DNA of 33,867 nt, taken from assembly GCA_028819235.1 (NCBI GenBank), contig JAPPMC010000228.1, positions 1 through 33,867 of the forward strand. The letters run 5' to 3'. The translations under genes and the position numbers were made by a program. Source of the stretch: Bryobacterales bacterium. GTDB lineage: Bacteria > Acidobacteriota > Terriglobia > Bryobacterales > UBA6623. Every line of letters begins with the position of its first letter. Position 1 is the stretch's first letter. Shown here one piece after another: positions 1 to 8,607 of the stretch. The notes beneath the pieces were generated by a model. The model was not told the DNA's origin and did no database searches. It saw only the letters and a program-made list of their open reading frames with translations.

Positions 1-6
1 CATCGA

Positions 7-213
7 TTACTGGTGCCAGCCATACCCCAGCCGACTCTCAACTGAGGAATCTAGGATCAAGGAACCGGGCCGCAGGTCTCCGATGGCGGCTATCTTCTGG
101 CGCAATTGATCACGGGAGGCGGCGAACTCGCCAATGCTGGACTTCGGATCCTGTAGTTCTTCTGATTGTGTGCTCGCTATCAGAAACGCCGCACTACCGA
201 GAGCGGCAGAGAC
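7..213 (-). pseudogene. Possible DUF6788-like fragment
   Basis: A 68-codon open stretch on the minus strand ends in TAA at 7-9 and is bounded upstream by TAG at 214-216. It has no ATG or GTG before its conserved-looking part, so it is probably a fragment. The stretch SRDQLRQKIAAIGDLRPGSL resembles the start of DUF6788 proteins, short ORFs often near transposons, in which a charged helix leads into a PGSL motif and then a cysteine-rich segment. The expected cysteines are absent and the sequence diverges after GSL. The identification is a weak memory-based match; the rest of 1-342 shows nothing else. Confidence 0.25.
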
Positions 214-342
214 CTAAGGAATCCTAGCTGAACTTGGGACGGAACCAGTCCGAGTGCTCCTGACGGCAGCCTTGCCGACCATAGCCGGCCATCGGCTGGC
301 CGACCGTGCATGTTGTGCTAGTCCTCCGGAAGAATCCAGCTT

Positions 343-3300
343 CTACCACCCTCGACCAACGGGACCCCACTGGGTGGCCTCCAAGAACTTAAGCAGGTCC
401 GCGAGTTCGCGGTCGCTGAGTTGCGCGTCCAGCCCGGAAGGCATGACTGAGACAGTCCCGGGGCGGATCTCGTCGATATCCGCCCTAGCCAGCTGCACAC
501 GCTCGTCGGCGTTGACCGCGATCAGCAGGTGGCTGTCGCTCTCCTCTACAACCACGCCGCTGACGCTTCGCTCCCCCGCCACCGCCACGATCGGCTCGTA
601 GCTGCGCACGAAGCTGGCGCTGGGAAACACGATCGCCTCCAAGAGATCCCTGCGGTCTCGGATCTGGCCAATGGTCGTCAGGCCCGGCCCGACCTGGCCG
701 CCTGCGAAACCAATCGCGTGGCATGCCAAGCAGGCGCCCTCGGTGCTGTTGAATACGGCCTGCCCCCTCTTGGCATCTCCGGGTTCCAGCTCTACCAGCA
801 GTTCCTCAAGCTTGTTCCGCTGGTCCTCAAGGCCGGCGACCTCGCCTATGAGCAGTCCGTCCAGCTCGTCCCGGACGGTGGAATCGTACCCGGCTGTCGC
901 ACGGTCCGCAATGTCGGCCCTGAGGTTGGCCAAGCCCGGGGCCTTCCGCAGGCGGGCAACCAATCGGACTCCCACATCACGATCGGCGGATTGGGCGAAG
1001 GCCTCCACGAGTTCGGGAAGCTCCATCGGTCCGACTTCCGGCAGCAGGTCTGCGAGACCGAGAAGCTGTGACCTGTCCAGTGGCACGAGCGAGAGGACAC
1101 GGGCGGCGGCAGCCCTCAAGTTCACGGGACGGGACGCGAGAACTTCGCCGGCTGCGAGTGCGTACAGTTCTGCGTCGAGGCTGCTGACCGCCGCGGCGCC
1201 GGCGTCCAACGCCAGAATCCTCACGCTTGCGTCCACGCTTGGGTCGCGCGCCACGCTTATCAAGGCCCGGTCGAGCTGCGGGTGGCCGGAATCGCCGCGC
1301 GGGATGCGCCGGGCCGCCCGTAGAGCCTCCGCTCGCGTCTCTTCCCGGGCCAGCGCGGCGGCGACTGCATCGGGCCAAGACGGCGGGGCCGTCTCGAGCG
1401 ACGCTGCGGCCATCGCTTCCAGCGCCGTCTTGGATGCCTCTTCTCGAGCACCTGCAGCGGCGGAGGCCAATAGGTCCTGGACAGTCGGGTCCGCCGCGAA
1501 TCGCTTGAGCAGCCCGACCACTTCAGCGCTCGCCTCCCGGCCGGCAGTTTGCAGACGGTTCCGAAGGTAACCTGCGAGCAGGCCTCCCCATTCCGGATGG
1601 CGACCTGCGATCCAGCGTGCCGCTTCCGCGACAGATGGTTCCGGCGACTCCAGGCGAGTCAGGACGCGCCGACCAGTCAGGGCCTGCGACCGCATTTGGT
1701 CGAGGGCGATCATGGCGGCTCTCTCGGTGGCCGCGGAACGCCCATCCAGACCCGCAGCTGTCGCTCGCGGGTCCGCGATCTCGATCAGGGCGTAGATCAG
1801 GGAATGCGTCAGCATCTCGTCGTCCAGGCTGTCGGAAGTGGCGTCAAGCAGCGGCCCCACCGCACGGCTATCACCGATTCGGCCCAACGCTTCGGCCGCG
1901 CCCCGCCGCACACCGGCGGCCTGGTCCGACAACAGTCCCGCCGTCGCCTCGAAGGCCCCGCTGTCGCGATGCAGTGCCACCGAGTGCAGCGTCGCAAGCC
2001 GGACGGCAGCGGAACTGTCCGAGAGGCCCGCGCGGACGGTGGCCCGGGCTCCCTCTGTGCCTATCCGCGTGAGAGCCCAGACGGCATTCAACCGGGCAAC
2101 TTCGCTTCCCGAGGAAAGCACTTCATCCAAGGCGGCCAAGTCACCGGCCTTTTCCAGTTCACGGACAGCCCGGTCACGGACCGCGGGGCGCTGGTCATCG
2201 AGGAGGTCCGCCAAACCGGCAGCCGTCAGGCCGCCCCAGTCGATCTGGGAGCCACGCGGGTCGGGTGGGGGTGAGGCACCGCTGCGTCGGACGCGGTAGA
2301 TGGCCCCCAATGCGTCCGGCTTCTCCATTTGCGAGGTTGGACAGCACAACTTGTACCAAGCCCCGGTATCGACCACAAGCAGACTTCCGTCCGCGTCCTC
2401 CATGACGTCTGTGGGATGGAAGTCCCTGCTCTCGGACACCAAGAAGTCCGAGTCCTCGGTGCGGAACGTAGCCCCTTCGGGCACAAGCCGGTGCGAGGTG
2501 ACCTTACGCAGGTTGAAGGCAGTCGCAAACAACCGACCCTGGTAGTCTTCGCCGAAGACCGAGGATGCGTACCGGGCCAGCCCAACGGTCGCGGCACTAC
2601 CCATGTCCGTCATCACCGGGAGCAGGCCTCCAGTCATGGGATGGCCGTCCGTGACGCTGTGGGCCTTGCCGTAGACGCCTCCGTACACCGCGTGGACGAT
2701 TCCGTCCCGCTTTCCGAGCTGCGGATGGTGCAGGAACGTCGACGTCAGGAAGCGCTCGCCGTCAGGGGCGAACGCAACTTCGACTGGATTGTCCATTCCG
2801 CCGGTCAAGACCACCTCGACAGGACCCCCATCGACTCGCCGCCGGAAGATGTGCGCGGCCCTCGTCACGAGCGGCTCGCGGCCGGGGCGCTCGTAGGTCT
2901 GCTCGGCGAAGGCTCCCTTGGTCCAGTAGATCCGCCCGTCCAGTCCCAGATAAGGACCGTGCAAGTCGTTAGCGCAGTTCGTGAGTGTCTTGCCGTCGAA
3001 CCACTCCTCACGGCGATCGGCAACTCCGTCCCCGTCAACGTCCGTGAGCTTCCAGATGATCGGCGGCGCCGCTACGTAGACGGAGCCCTCGTGCCAGAGC
3101 ACGCCCTCTGGGAGCATCATTCGGTCGGCGAACACGGTGCGACGGTCGTACTTGCCATCCCCATCCAGGTCTTGAAGCTGCAGGATGCTGTGCGGCTTCT
3201 CCGACAGCTGCGTCCGAACATCGTCGTTCGAACCGGAGGACTCCGCCACGTACAGCCGGCCCTCGTCGTCCATGTCCACGATCATCGGTCGCTGCACGAG

Positions 3301-3432
3301 CGGCGGGCCCGCCGCCACTTCCACCGAGAAGCCCTCCGGAACAGTGATGCCGGCAGGTACGCGGCTGCCAAAATCCGAGCAGCCGACCAGCAGCAATGCA
3401 ATGGCGAGTGGGGAGGCGTAAGAGAATCTCAC
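343..3432 (-). CDS. PVC-type propeller, HEAT-repeat and cytochrome c lipoprotein
   Basis: The frame is open from 3564, but the GTG at 3432-3430 is the better start. It has a GGAG (complement of 3438-3441) five bases upstream and opens directly into a lipoprotein signal ending LLVGC. This gives about 1029 residues. Residues about 25-390 form a propeller like the membrane-bound dehydrogenase domain of Planctomycetes and Acidobacteria (ITVPEGFSVE, LQDLDGDGKYDRRTVF, DVDGDGVADRREEW). Residues about 400-830 are HEAT repeats with regular A/L spacing. The C-terminus is a single-haem cytochrome domain with CLACH at about 901-905 and a likely axial Met in SVMPSGL near 997. It probably acts outside the inner membrane in electron transfer or sugar oxidation; the substrate cannot be read from sequence. 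It appears monocistronic. Confidence 0.88.
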   Translation of the reverse strand: MRFSYASPLAIALLLVGCSDFGSRVPAGITVPEGFSVEVAAGPPLVQRPMIVDMDDEGRLYVAESSGSNDDVRTQLSEKPHSILQLQDLDGDGKYDRRTVFADRMMLPEGVLWHEGSVYVAAPPIIWKLTDVDGDGVADRREEWFDGKTLTNCANDLHGPYLGLDGRIYWTKGAFAEQTYERPGREPLVTRAAHIFRRRVDGGPVEVVLTGGMDNPVEVAFAPDGERFLTSTFLHHPQLGKRDGIVHAVYGGVYGKAHSVTDGHPMTGGLLPVMTDMGSAATVGLARYASSVFGEDYQGRLFATAFNLRKVTSHRLVPEGATFRTEDSDFLVSESRDFHPTDVMEDADGSLLVVDTGAWYKLCCPTSQMEKPDALGAIYRVRRSGASPPPDPRGSQIDWGGLTAAGLADLLDDQRPAVRDRAVRELEKAGDLAALDEVLSSGSEVARLNAVWALTRIGTEGARATVRAGLSDSSAAVRLATLHSVALHRDSGAFEATAGLLSDQAAGVRRGAAEALGRIGDSRAVGPLLDATSDSLDDEMLTHSLIYALIEIADPRATAAGLDGRSAATERAAMIALDQMRSQALTGRRVLTRLESPEPSVAEAARWIAGRHPEWGGLLAGYLRNRLQTAGREASAEVVGLLKRFAADPTVQDLLASAAAGAREEASKTALEAMAAASLETAPPSWPDAVAAALAREETRAEALRAARRIPRGDSGHPQLDRALISVARDPSVDASVRILALDAGAAAVSSLDAELYALAAGEVLASRPVNLRAAAARVLSLVPLDRSQLLGLADLLPEVGPMELPELVEAFAQSADRDVGVRLVARLRKAPGLANLRADIADRATAGYDSTVRDELDGLLIGEVAGLEDQRNKLEELLVELEPGDAKRGQAVFNSTEGACLACHAIGFAGGQVGPGLTTIGQIRDRRDLLEAIVFPSASFVRSYEPIVAVAGERSVSGVVVEESDSHLLIAVNADERVQLARADIDEIRPGTVSVMPSGLDAQLSDRELADLLKFLEATQWGPVGRGW

Positions 3433-3540
3433 TGGATCTCCGAGGATCGTCGGCACTAGGCCGCACGAGGAGCCCTGCACGGCGACCATGCTAGCGCCAG
3501 AAGGCATCGGCTGCCAAGACCGGACCGGCCCACAATACGC

Positions 3541-3665
3541 CAAGGTTGTTGCTAGCGCTCGCAAGCTGTGGATCCGCGTCTGTCGCAGCAGGCTTGGCGG
3601 ACTTGGCCTCTGAGAATCGCAACGGCTCCGAATAGGCAGCGCCCGGTTCTGCGAGGGCTCGCGGG
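3541..3665 (-). pseudogene. Decayed duplicate of a segment of the adjacent TPR gene
   Basis: The stretch 3541-3665 aligns by eye, with mismatches and a few indels, to about 4909-5030 inside the intact TPR gene. Both contain the shared run gttgctagcgctcgc. In translation the remnant reads DPQLASASNNLGVLW against DPQLASASNTLGVLL in the intact gene, preceded by RFSEAKSAKPAATDA against RFSEAEAVLTAAIAA. There is no start, the flanking sequence does not encode TPRs, and only about 40 codons are recognisable. It is most likely the leftover of a local duplication whose remainder has been lost. Confidence 0.65.
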
Positions 3666-4288
3666 GCGAGACCGACGACCGTATTCCGGTGAAGGCCCGC
3701 GCGGACGGGCGGACGAGCGAATGACTTCCCCCGCCACACAGCTAGGCATGGTACGGCCGCTACGACCGGGCGGGGGGACGAAGCAGCTTGAAGAGTTCCC
3801 ACAGGGAGAGTGCGAGGCGGTTTTCGTTGAGCCCGGCCAGACGCGAGAGAGGCTCGCGATGTAAGGGAGGAGGTAAGACGGGACAAGAGAGTTGGTCCAC
3901 GGACGATTGCGCGGGAAGCACTCCTGCGCCGAGGCCCAGTTGGAGAGCGCGATGTGGGTGCGGTGCCGTTGTGGGGCCGTTTCGAATCGTCGTTCACCGC
4001 CAATCGGGCCATGCCAGCAACCCCGGCATTTGCGGCGCAGTTCACTTTATCGTGCGGCCTGGCGCGGACGGGCGACGGATTCTGGGACGGGAACAGCACC
4101 CAGAGAGGGCGCTTCAGGCCCGGCGAATCTGGTCGCCGGACATATCGAACCAACGTCGAGGCCGGGGCTGGGGGCCTCAGCGGCCTAGGGGTTCGTCCAC
4201 TGCGACGTCCTCCGGAGTACCTGAGATCCGCTTCTCCGGGCACAGTCCCCTCGGCGTGTCTGAAGATCGTTGGCACCTAGCCGAGCCC
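3666..4288. other. Intergenic, no gene recognised
   Basis: About 620 bases lie between the TPR remnant and the glycosidase remnant. Long open frames exist on both strands but have arginine- and proline-rich, non-periodic translations typical of shadow frames in GC-rich DNA. The motif around 4265-4283 is weakly similar to the leader of the propeller gene around 3447-3464, which may be a further trace of rearrangement. No tRNA, convincing promoter or hairpin was seen. Confidence 0.5.
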
Positions 4289-4636
4289 GAACTTTCCGCA
4301 TTAGGTGCGTCGGCAGTGATTCTTGACCCCGAGGAAGTCGAACTACTGCGGCATTTCCCAGTCGCGTGGTGGACGCTACGGCCCAGGCAGGAACTGGTCA
4401 CAGACCAGTCTGAGGATCGGCGCACGCACGTGGCGGTGGCCGCATCCGAAGACGGCAAGCTCCTTGTGGCCTAGTTGCCAGTCGGGGGTACGCTCCGACT
4501 TCATGAGGACGAAAAATGGCAAGGACTTGACGCGACGCGGTTCAATCCCCGGACGGCCGAGCGGGTTACAGGCACAACGACCGACCTCTCTACACCGGCC
4601 GATGGAGACTGGGTCCTGCTGCCGACGGCCCGCTGA
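4289..4636 (+). pseudogene. C-terminal remnant of DUF4038 / collagen-binding-domain glycosidase, interrupted by TAG
   Basis: In one forward frame the translation contains VAVAASEDGKLLVA, then an in-frame TAG at 4472-4474, then LPVGGTLRLHEDEKWQGL, ATRFNPRTAERVTG and GDWVLLPTAR before a natural TGA at 4634-4636. This matches the usual end of DUF4038 glycoside-hydrolase-like proteins, the putative collagen-binding domain (PF12904): an A-x-x-DG-x-x-x-x-x-YLP strand, a W/RF-(D/N)PRTG strand and a final GDWVLLL strand. The TAG sits exactly where the family has Tyr in YLP, so one TAC/TAT to TAG change explains it. The catalytic domain is absent upstream, so this is a fragment of a dead secreted carbohydrate-active gene. 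Family assignment is from motif memory. Confidence 0.6.
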
Positions 4637-4659
4637 GCGAGGAGTGGAGGCGGGTGCGG

Positions 4660-6213
4660 TCAAGGCCCAGACTGCTGGCCATGCCGGACACGCTCAAGCA
4701 TGGTCTTCGCCCGGTTGACGAGCGGGCTGGTCGGCTCGATCCCGGAAGCCGTCTCAATGGCGGCCAGCGCATCGTCGAGGTGCCCCTGCGTAGCCAGCGA
4801 GACCGCAAGGTTCACGTAGGCGTGGACGTACGCGGGGTCGTCCTCGATGGCTCTCCGAAACATCTGTTCGGCCTCGCGATGCCTGCCCCCCTGGACGAGC
4901 AGCACGCCGAGGGTGTTGCTAGCGCTCGCGAGTTGTGGATCTGCGGCTATCGCGGCAGTCAGGACGGCCTCGGCCTCCGAGAATCGCGACGCCTCCGTAT
5001 AGGCCACGCCCAGTTCTGTGAGCGCTCGCGCGTTCTTCGGATCCAGTTCAAGGGCCTTCTTAAGGGATGTAATCCTCTCCTGCTCCGCTCCGACCCGCGC
5101 ATGCGCAAGGGCTTCGCCGTAATGATATTCGGCAACGCCCGGGCGGTACGCAATGGCTTGGCGGTACTCACGGAGGGCTGACTTGGCGTCCCCTCGTTCG
5201 AGATACTTCCCGGCCCTCATCGCCGCTCGATCGGCCAAGTCTTCCCGCTGCGACTGTTCCCGGCGCTGCTCCATCAAGGCAGTTTCTGCCTGAAGCGCCT
5301 TTTGGTCCCCGATTTCGCGCAGCACGGACAGCAGCGCGAACCAAGTCTCTTGCGAACCGGGCTCCAAGTCGCGGGCACGCCTCAAGTGGAGGACCGCCTC
5401 GTCCAAGTTGCCTGAGCCAGCGAGGAGTGCCCCGAGTTCCCGCCGAGCGTGCGCATGCCCGGGATTTGCCGACACAGCTCGCCGCAGTGCCGCCTCTGCT
5501 TGGGTCAGGCTGCCGGTTCCCTTCAGAGCGAGGCCCCGGATGTAGGCCACTTCGAACTGGTCGATCCCGGTGGGACTGGGTTCTCCCCACGCACCGACCA
5601 GGTCAAGAGCCCTTGTATGGTTCCCCAGGTTCATCTCGCACTTGGCTGCGGCCAAGCGGGCACCGTGATGCCCCGGATCCAGGTCCAGCACCCGCCCGAA
5701 CTCTGCCGAAGCCTCCTCGAAACGCTCAGCCTGGGCAAATGCCGTGGCCAAATTGAACCGTGCCACGAACCTAAAGGGCTCTTGCCCGACCAGCGCGCTC
5801 AGCACATCGATCGCCTCGTCCGTGGAACCGTTCTCCGAGAACGCCCGGCCTAGAAGCAGCATGGTCTCGGCTTCTACCGGACCCTCCCTGCGAAGGCGTT
5901 CGAGCTGCGAAATGGCCGCCTGATGGCGCCCTTGGGAGAGGAGAGCGCGCGCAAGACCCCTGCGAGTGTCGGCGGAACGCGGGTCGATCTCGAGTGCCCG
6001 ACGAAGGGTGTCGATCGCGCACTCGGACTGGCCGACGGCGAGCAGACGCTCGGAACGCGCCTGCAGCGCGGCCATCTGGGCAGCAGTCGACAGCGATGCG
6101 AGCCCGAGGGCCCCCTCGTCACATCCAAGCTGATCGTCGCCGGGCGAGTTAACGGATCCCGCCGCCAGCAGAGCGACAAGCCAAGTGGCCTGGCGCCCGG
6201 CTCTCATGCGCAT
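4660..6213 (-). CDS. Secreted TPR-repeat protein
   Basis: The preferred start is ATG 6213-6211 (a second ATG lies at 6207), because residues 1-22 (MRMRAGRQATWLVALLAAGS) look like a signal peptide. The frame is open further upstream, but that part translates to proline/arginine-rich noise and overlaps the divergent promoter region. The product is about 517 residues with roughly a dozen tetratricopeptide repeats, seen as ALEIDPRSADTRRGLARALL, LDLDPGHHGARLAAAKCEMN and VSANPGHAHARRELGALLAG. A charged helical linker rich in Q, R and E lies near residues 300-320. TPR superhelices bind other proteins; the partner is unknown. The gene is divergent from the TPR-FG-GAP-ASPIC gene with about 150 bp between, suggesting shared regulation. 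A fragment of its 3' half is duplicated at 3541-3665. Confidence 0.85.
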   Translation of the reverse strand: MRMRAGRQATWLVALLAAGSVNSPGDDQLGCDEGALGLASLSTAAQMAALQARSERLLAVGQSECAIDTLRRALEIDPRSADTRRGLARALLSQGRHQAAISQLERLRREGPVEAETMLLLGRAFSENGSTDEAIDVLSALVGQEPFRFVARFNLATAFAQAERFEEASAEFGRVLDLDPGHHGARLAAAKCEMNLGNHTRALDLVGAWGEPSPTGIDQFEVAYIRGLALKGTGSLTQAEAALRRAVSANPGHAHARRELGALLAGSGNLDEAVLHLRRARDLEPGSQETWFALLSVLREIGDQKALQAETALMEQRREQSQREDLADRAAMRAGKYLERGDAKSALREYRQAIAYRPGVAEYHYGEALAHARVGAEQERITSLKKALELDPKNARALTELGVAYTEASRFSEAEAVLTAAIAADPQLASASNTLGVLLVQGGRHREAEQMFRRAIEDDPAYVHAYVNLAVSLATQGHLDDALAAIETASGIEPTSPLVNRAKTMLERVRHGQQSGP

Positions 6214-6266
6214 CAGTCTATCCGATGAACGCCAGAATCGTGCCGCCAAGCGACACGGCCGAGTTC

Positions 6267-6280
6267 GCCGCCGCGGCGGC
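6267..6280. promoter_or_regulatory. Perfect 14-bp GC palindrome in the divergent promoter region
   Basis: GCCGCCGCGGCGGC is a perfect palindrome midway between the divergent starts at 6213 (minus) and 6363 (plus). It could be an operator serving both genes or simply a GC-rich trinucleotide run. No convincing -35/-10 pair was found nearby. Confidence 0.2.
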
Positions 6281-6362
6281 TTGCATAAGGATGCGCTCGC
6301 GGTGAGGGTGATAGCATGGCCCCGCCCCGGAACAACGACGGGGCAAGCGCTGAACGGAGGGT

Positions 6363-8564
6363 GTGAGGGTCGTGTGGGGTGTGGTGGCTCTGGGACTGGG
6401 GGCAATTGCGGTCCACTGCTCGAGTCCGCCGACCGGCGCGGCACAGCAGCTCGAGGGCGGCGGATCCGAAACTGAGGCCCCCCAGACCAAGGAGGCAGCC
6501 AGCCACGAGTGGATGCTCGGCGCTCTCGCCGCCGTTCGGGATCGGAGCGCGACGGAGAACATTTACACCGGGACCGAAGTCCTCGCAGATCGCCGCGACG
6601 AGCTGCGATCCCTGACGGCGGGCACCGGCCCGGCCCGGGAGGCGCGCTTGCGCCTTGCGGTGGGAAAGGACGACCTGCGGCTCGGCAACTACGAAGATGC
6701 GATCGCGCAGTTCAGGGCAAGCTATGAGCTCTCGGGCGGGACAAACCCTGAGCCAGCCTTCCAAGCCGCGGTTGCATTCATGCGCATGGGCGAGACCAAC
6801 AACTGTTTGGTCCATACGGCCCCTGAGAGCTGCATTCTGCCGATTCGCGGAGGGGGCCTGCACAAGGACACCAGCTATTCGCGCGAGGCGATCCGCCACC
6901 TGACGGCCGTTTTGGACAAGCGGCCGGGCCACATCGAGGCTCGCTGGCTGCTCAACCTTGCCCACATGACAGTCGGCAGCTACCCGGACAAGGTGCCAGA
7001 ACGCTATCTCGTGCCGCCCGAGAGCTTCGCGTCCGAGGCAGAGGCTCGGCCGTTTCGGAACGTGGCCACCCAAGTGGGACTTGCAACGGTCAGCCTCAGC
7101 GGCGGTGTAATCGCGGATGACTTTGACGGCGACGGCTGGCTTGACGTACTGGTCTCGGACTGGAGTCCGGACGGACAGCTGCGATACTTCCGGAATCTAG
7201 GCGGCCATTTCGCTGAACGGACGCAAGAGGCAGGCCTTGCCGGCCTCTACGGCGGCCTGAACATGATTCAGGCCGACTACGACAATGACGGCGACCTAGA
7301 CGTATTCGTCATGCGAGGGGCATGGCTCGAAGACTTCGGGCGGAACTATCCGAACTCGCTGCTGAGCAACGACGGAAGGGGCCGATTCCGCGACGTGACA
7401 CTGGCGGCGGGGCTGGCCGAGATCCACTACCCCACCCAAGCGGCGGGCTGGGCAGACTTCGACATCGACGGGGATCTGGATCTCTATGTGGGAAACGAGC
7501 ACTTCCCCGGACAGCTCTTCCGGAACGAAGGCGACGGAACGTTTGCCGACGTCGCGGGCCAAGCGGGCGTTACGAATGATGATTTCGCGAAGGCCGTTAC
7601 GTGGGGGGATTACAACGAAGACGGCTATCCGGACCTGTACGTGTCGAACTTCGGCGGTCCAAACCGGCTTTACCGCAACAATGGCGACGGGTCCTTCGAT
7701 GATGTTGGGCCTGACCTTGGCGTGGACTTGCCAGTGAAGAGCTTTCCGGCTTGGTTCTGGGACTACAACAACGACGGCATCCAGGATCTGTACGTGTCCG
7801 GCTATGAATGGGACGTGCGGGACGTCGCCGCGGAGCACTTGGGTCTGCCCCCTGTGCGAACGGAGCGCGATCGGATCTACATGGGAGTCGATGGGAGCAG
7901 CTTCGAGGAGGTCGGAAGGTCAGCGGGCCTGACCCGAACGACCCAGCCAATGGGAGCGAACTTCGGCGATTTCAACAACGACGGCTACCTCGACTTCTAT
8001 CTGGGCACCGGGTATCCGGCGTACGAGGGTCTGATGCCCAACCTCCTGTACCGGAACGAGGGCGGGCGGCAATTCGCGGATGTCACGACGGCCGCCGAGG
8101 TCGGGCACCTCCAAAAGGGGCATGGGGTTGCGTTCTTTGACTTCGACCACGACGGTGACCAAGACATCTTCGTGGAGCTCGGCGGAGCCTACGCAGGAGA
8201 CGCCTACAGCAACGCGCTATTCGAGAATCCCGGCACGGGGAACGGCTGGATCGTCGTTCAGCTGGTCGGGGGCGCTTCGAACCGTTCGGCCATCGGAGCC
8301 CGGATCCGCGCCCAGATCGCCGAGGCTGGCAGCAAGAGGTCGCTGTTTCGGTGGGTGAACAGCGGAGGCAGTTTCGGTGCAAGCCCGCTGCGGCAGCACA
8401 TCGGCCTTGGCGGTGCTTCGATGATAGAGAGGCTCGAGATCCGATGGCCGGGAACGGCAGCGGTTCAGGAGATCACCGATGTCCGGCCGGGCCAGCACAT
8501 TCTGGTGCGCGAAGGAACGGATGGCTACACGGCACTGGACTACGGTCGTCGTTCCGAGCCGTAG
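6363..8564 (+). CDS. Secreted TPR, FG-GAP (VCBS) and ASPIC/UnbV fusion protein
   Basis: The product is about 733 residues. GTG 6363 lies only two bases after a GGAGG at 6356-6360; the in-frame GTG at 6372 is an equally plausible start. The hydrophobic N-terminus VRVVWGVVALGLGAIAVHCS is a signal peptide, possibly lipoprotein, although His before Cys is unusual. Residues about 80-200 contain TPR-like helices (ALRLGNYEDAIAQF type). Residues about 235-610 carry seven or more FG-GAP/VCBS calcium-binding blades: DDFDGDGWLDVLV, DYDNDGDLDVFV, DFDIDGDLDLYVG, DYNEDGYPDLYVS, DYNNDGIQDLYVS, DFNNDGYLDFYLG and DFDHDGDQDIFV. Residues about 615-720 are an ASPIC/UnbV domain (SNRSAIGARIRAQI, HIGLGGASMIERLEIRWPGT). 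Such CRTAC1-like proteins are extracellular or surface; the ligand is unknown. It converges on the NHL gene, with stops about 40 bases apart. Confidence 0.9.
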   Translation: MRVVWGVVALGLGAIAVHCSSPPTGAAQQLEGGGSETEAPQTKEAASHEWMLGALAAVRDRSATENIYTGTEVLADRRDELRSLTAGTGPAREARLRLAVGKDDLRLGNYEDAIAQFRASYELSGGTNPEPAFQAAVAFMRMGETNNCLVHTAPESCILPIRGGGLHKDTSYSREAIRHLTAVLDKRPGHIEARWLLNLAHMTVGSYPDKVPERYLVPPESFASEAEARPFRNVATQVGLATVSLSGGVIADDFDGDGWLDVLVSDWSPDGQLRYFRNLGGHFAERTQEAGLAGLYGGLNMIQADYDNDGDLDVFVMRGAWLEDFGRNYPNSLLSNDGRGRFRDVTLAAGLAEIHYPTQAAGWADFDIDGDLDLYVGNEHFPGQLFRNEGDGTFADVAGQAGVTNDDFAKAVTWGDYNEDGYPDLYVSNFGGPNRLYRNNGDGSFDDVGPDLGVDLPVKSFPAWFWDYNNDGIQDLYVSGYEWDVRDVAAEHLGLPPVRTERDRIYMGVDGSSFEEVGRSAGLTRTTQPMGANFGDFNNDGYLDFYLGTGYPAYEGLMPNLLYRNEGGRQFADVTTAAEVGHLQKGHGVAFFDFDHDGDQDIFVELGGAYAGDAYSNALFENPGTGNGWIVVQLVGGASNRSAIGARIRAQIAEAGSKRSLFRWVNSGGSFGASPLRQHIGLGGASMIERLEIRWPGTAAVQEITDVRPGQHILVREGTDGYTALDYGRRSEP

Positions 8565-8607
8565 AGGCCGCCGCCGAAACGTCCTGTCCGAGCGGAACGA
8601 GTGCCGT

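Noticed and set aside
2329..3459. Long plus-strand open frame (376 codons)
   Set aside because: It lies wholly antisense to the propeller-HEAT-cytochrome gene, whose motifs are unmistakable; the frame is a GC-bias shadow.
3491..4276. 261-codon minus-strand frame
   Set aside because: Only about 40 codons match the TPR gene; the rest has no protein character, so it is a remnant within noncoding sequence, not a gene.
7100..8170. EF-hand or dockerin repeats suggested by DxDxDG motifs
   Set aside because: Spacing and flanking (LYRNxGDGTF, D-x-x-DG-x-x-D-L-x-V) fit FG-GAP/VCBS blades followed by ASPIC/UnbV, not dockerin pairs.
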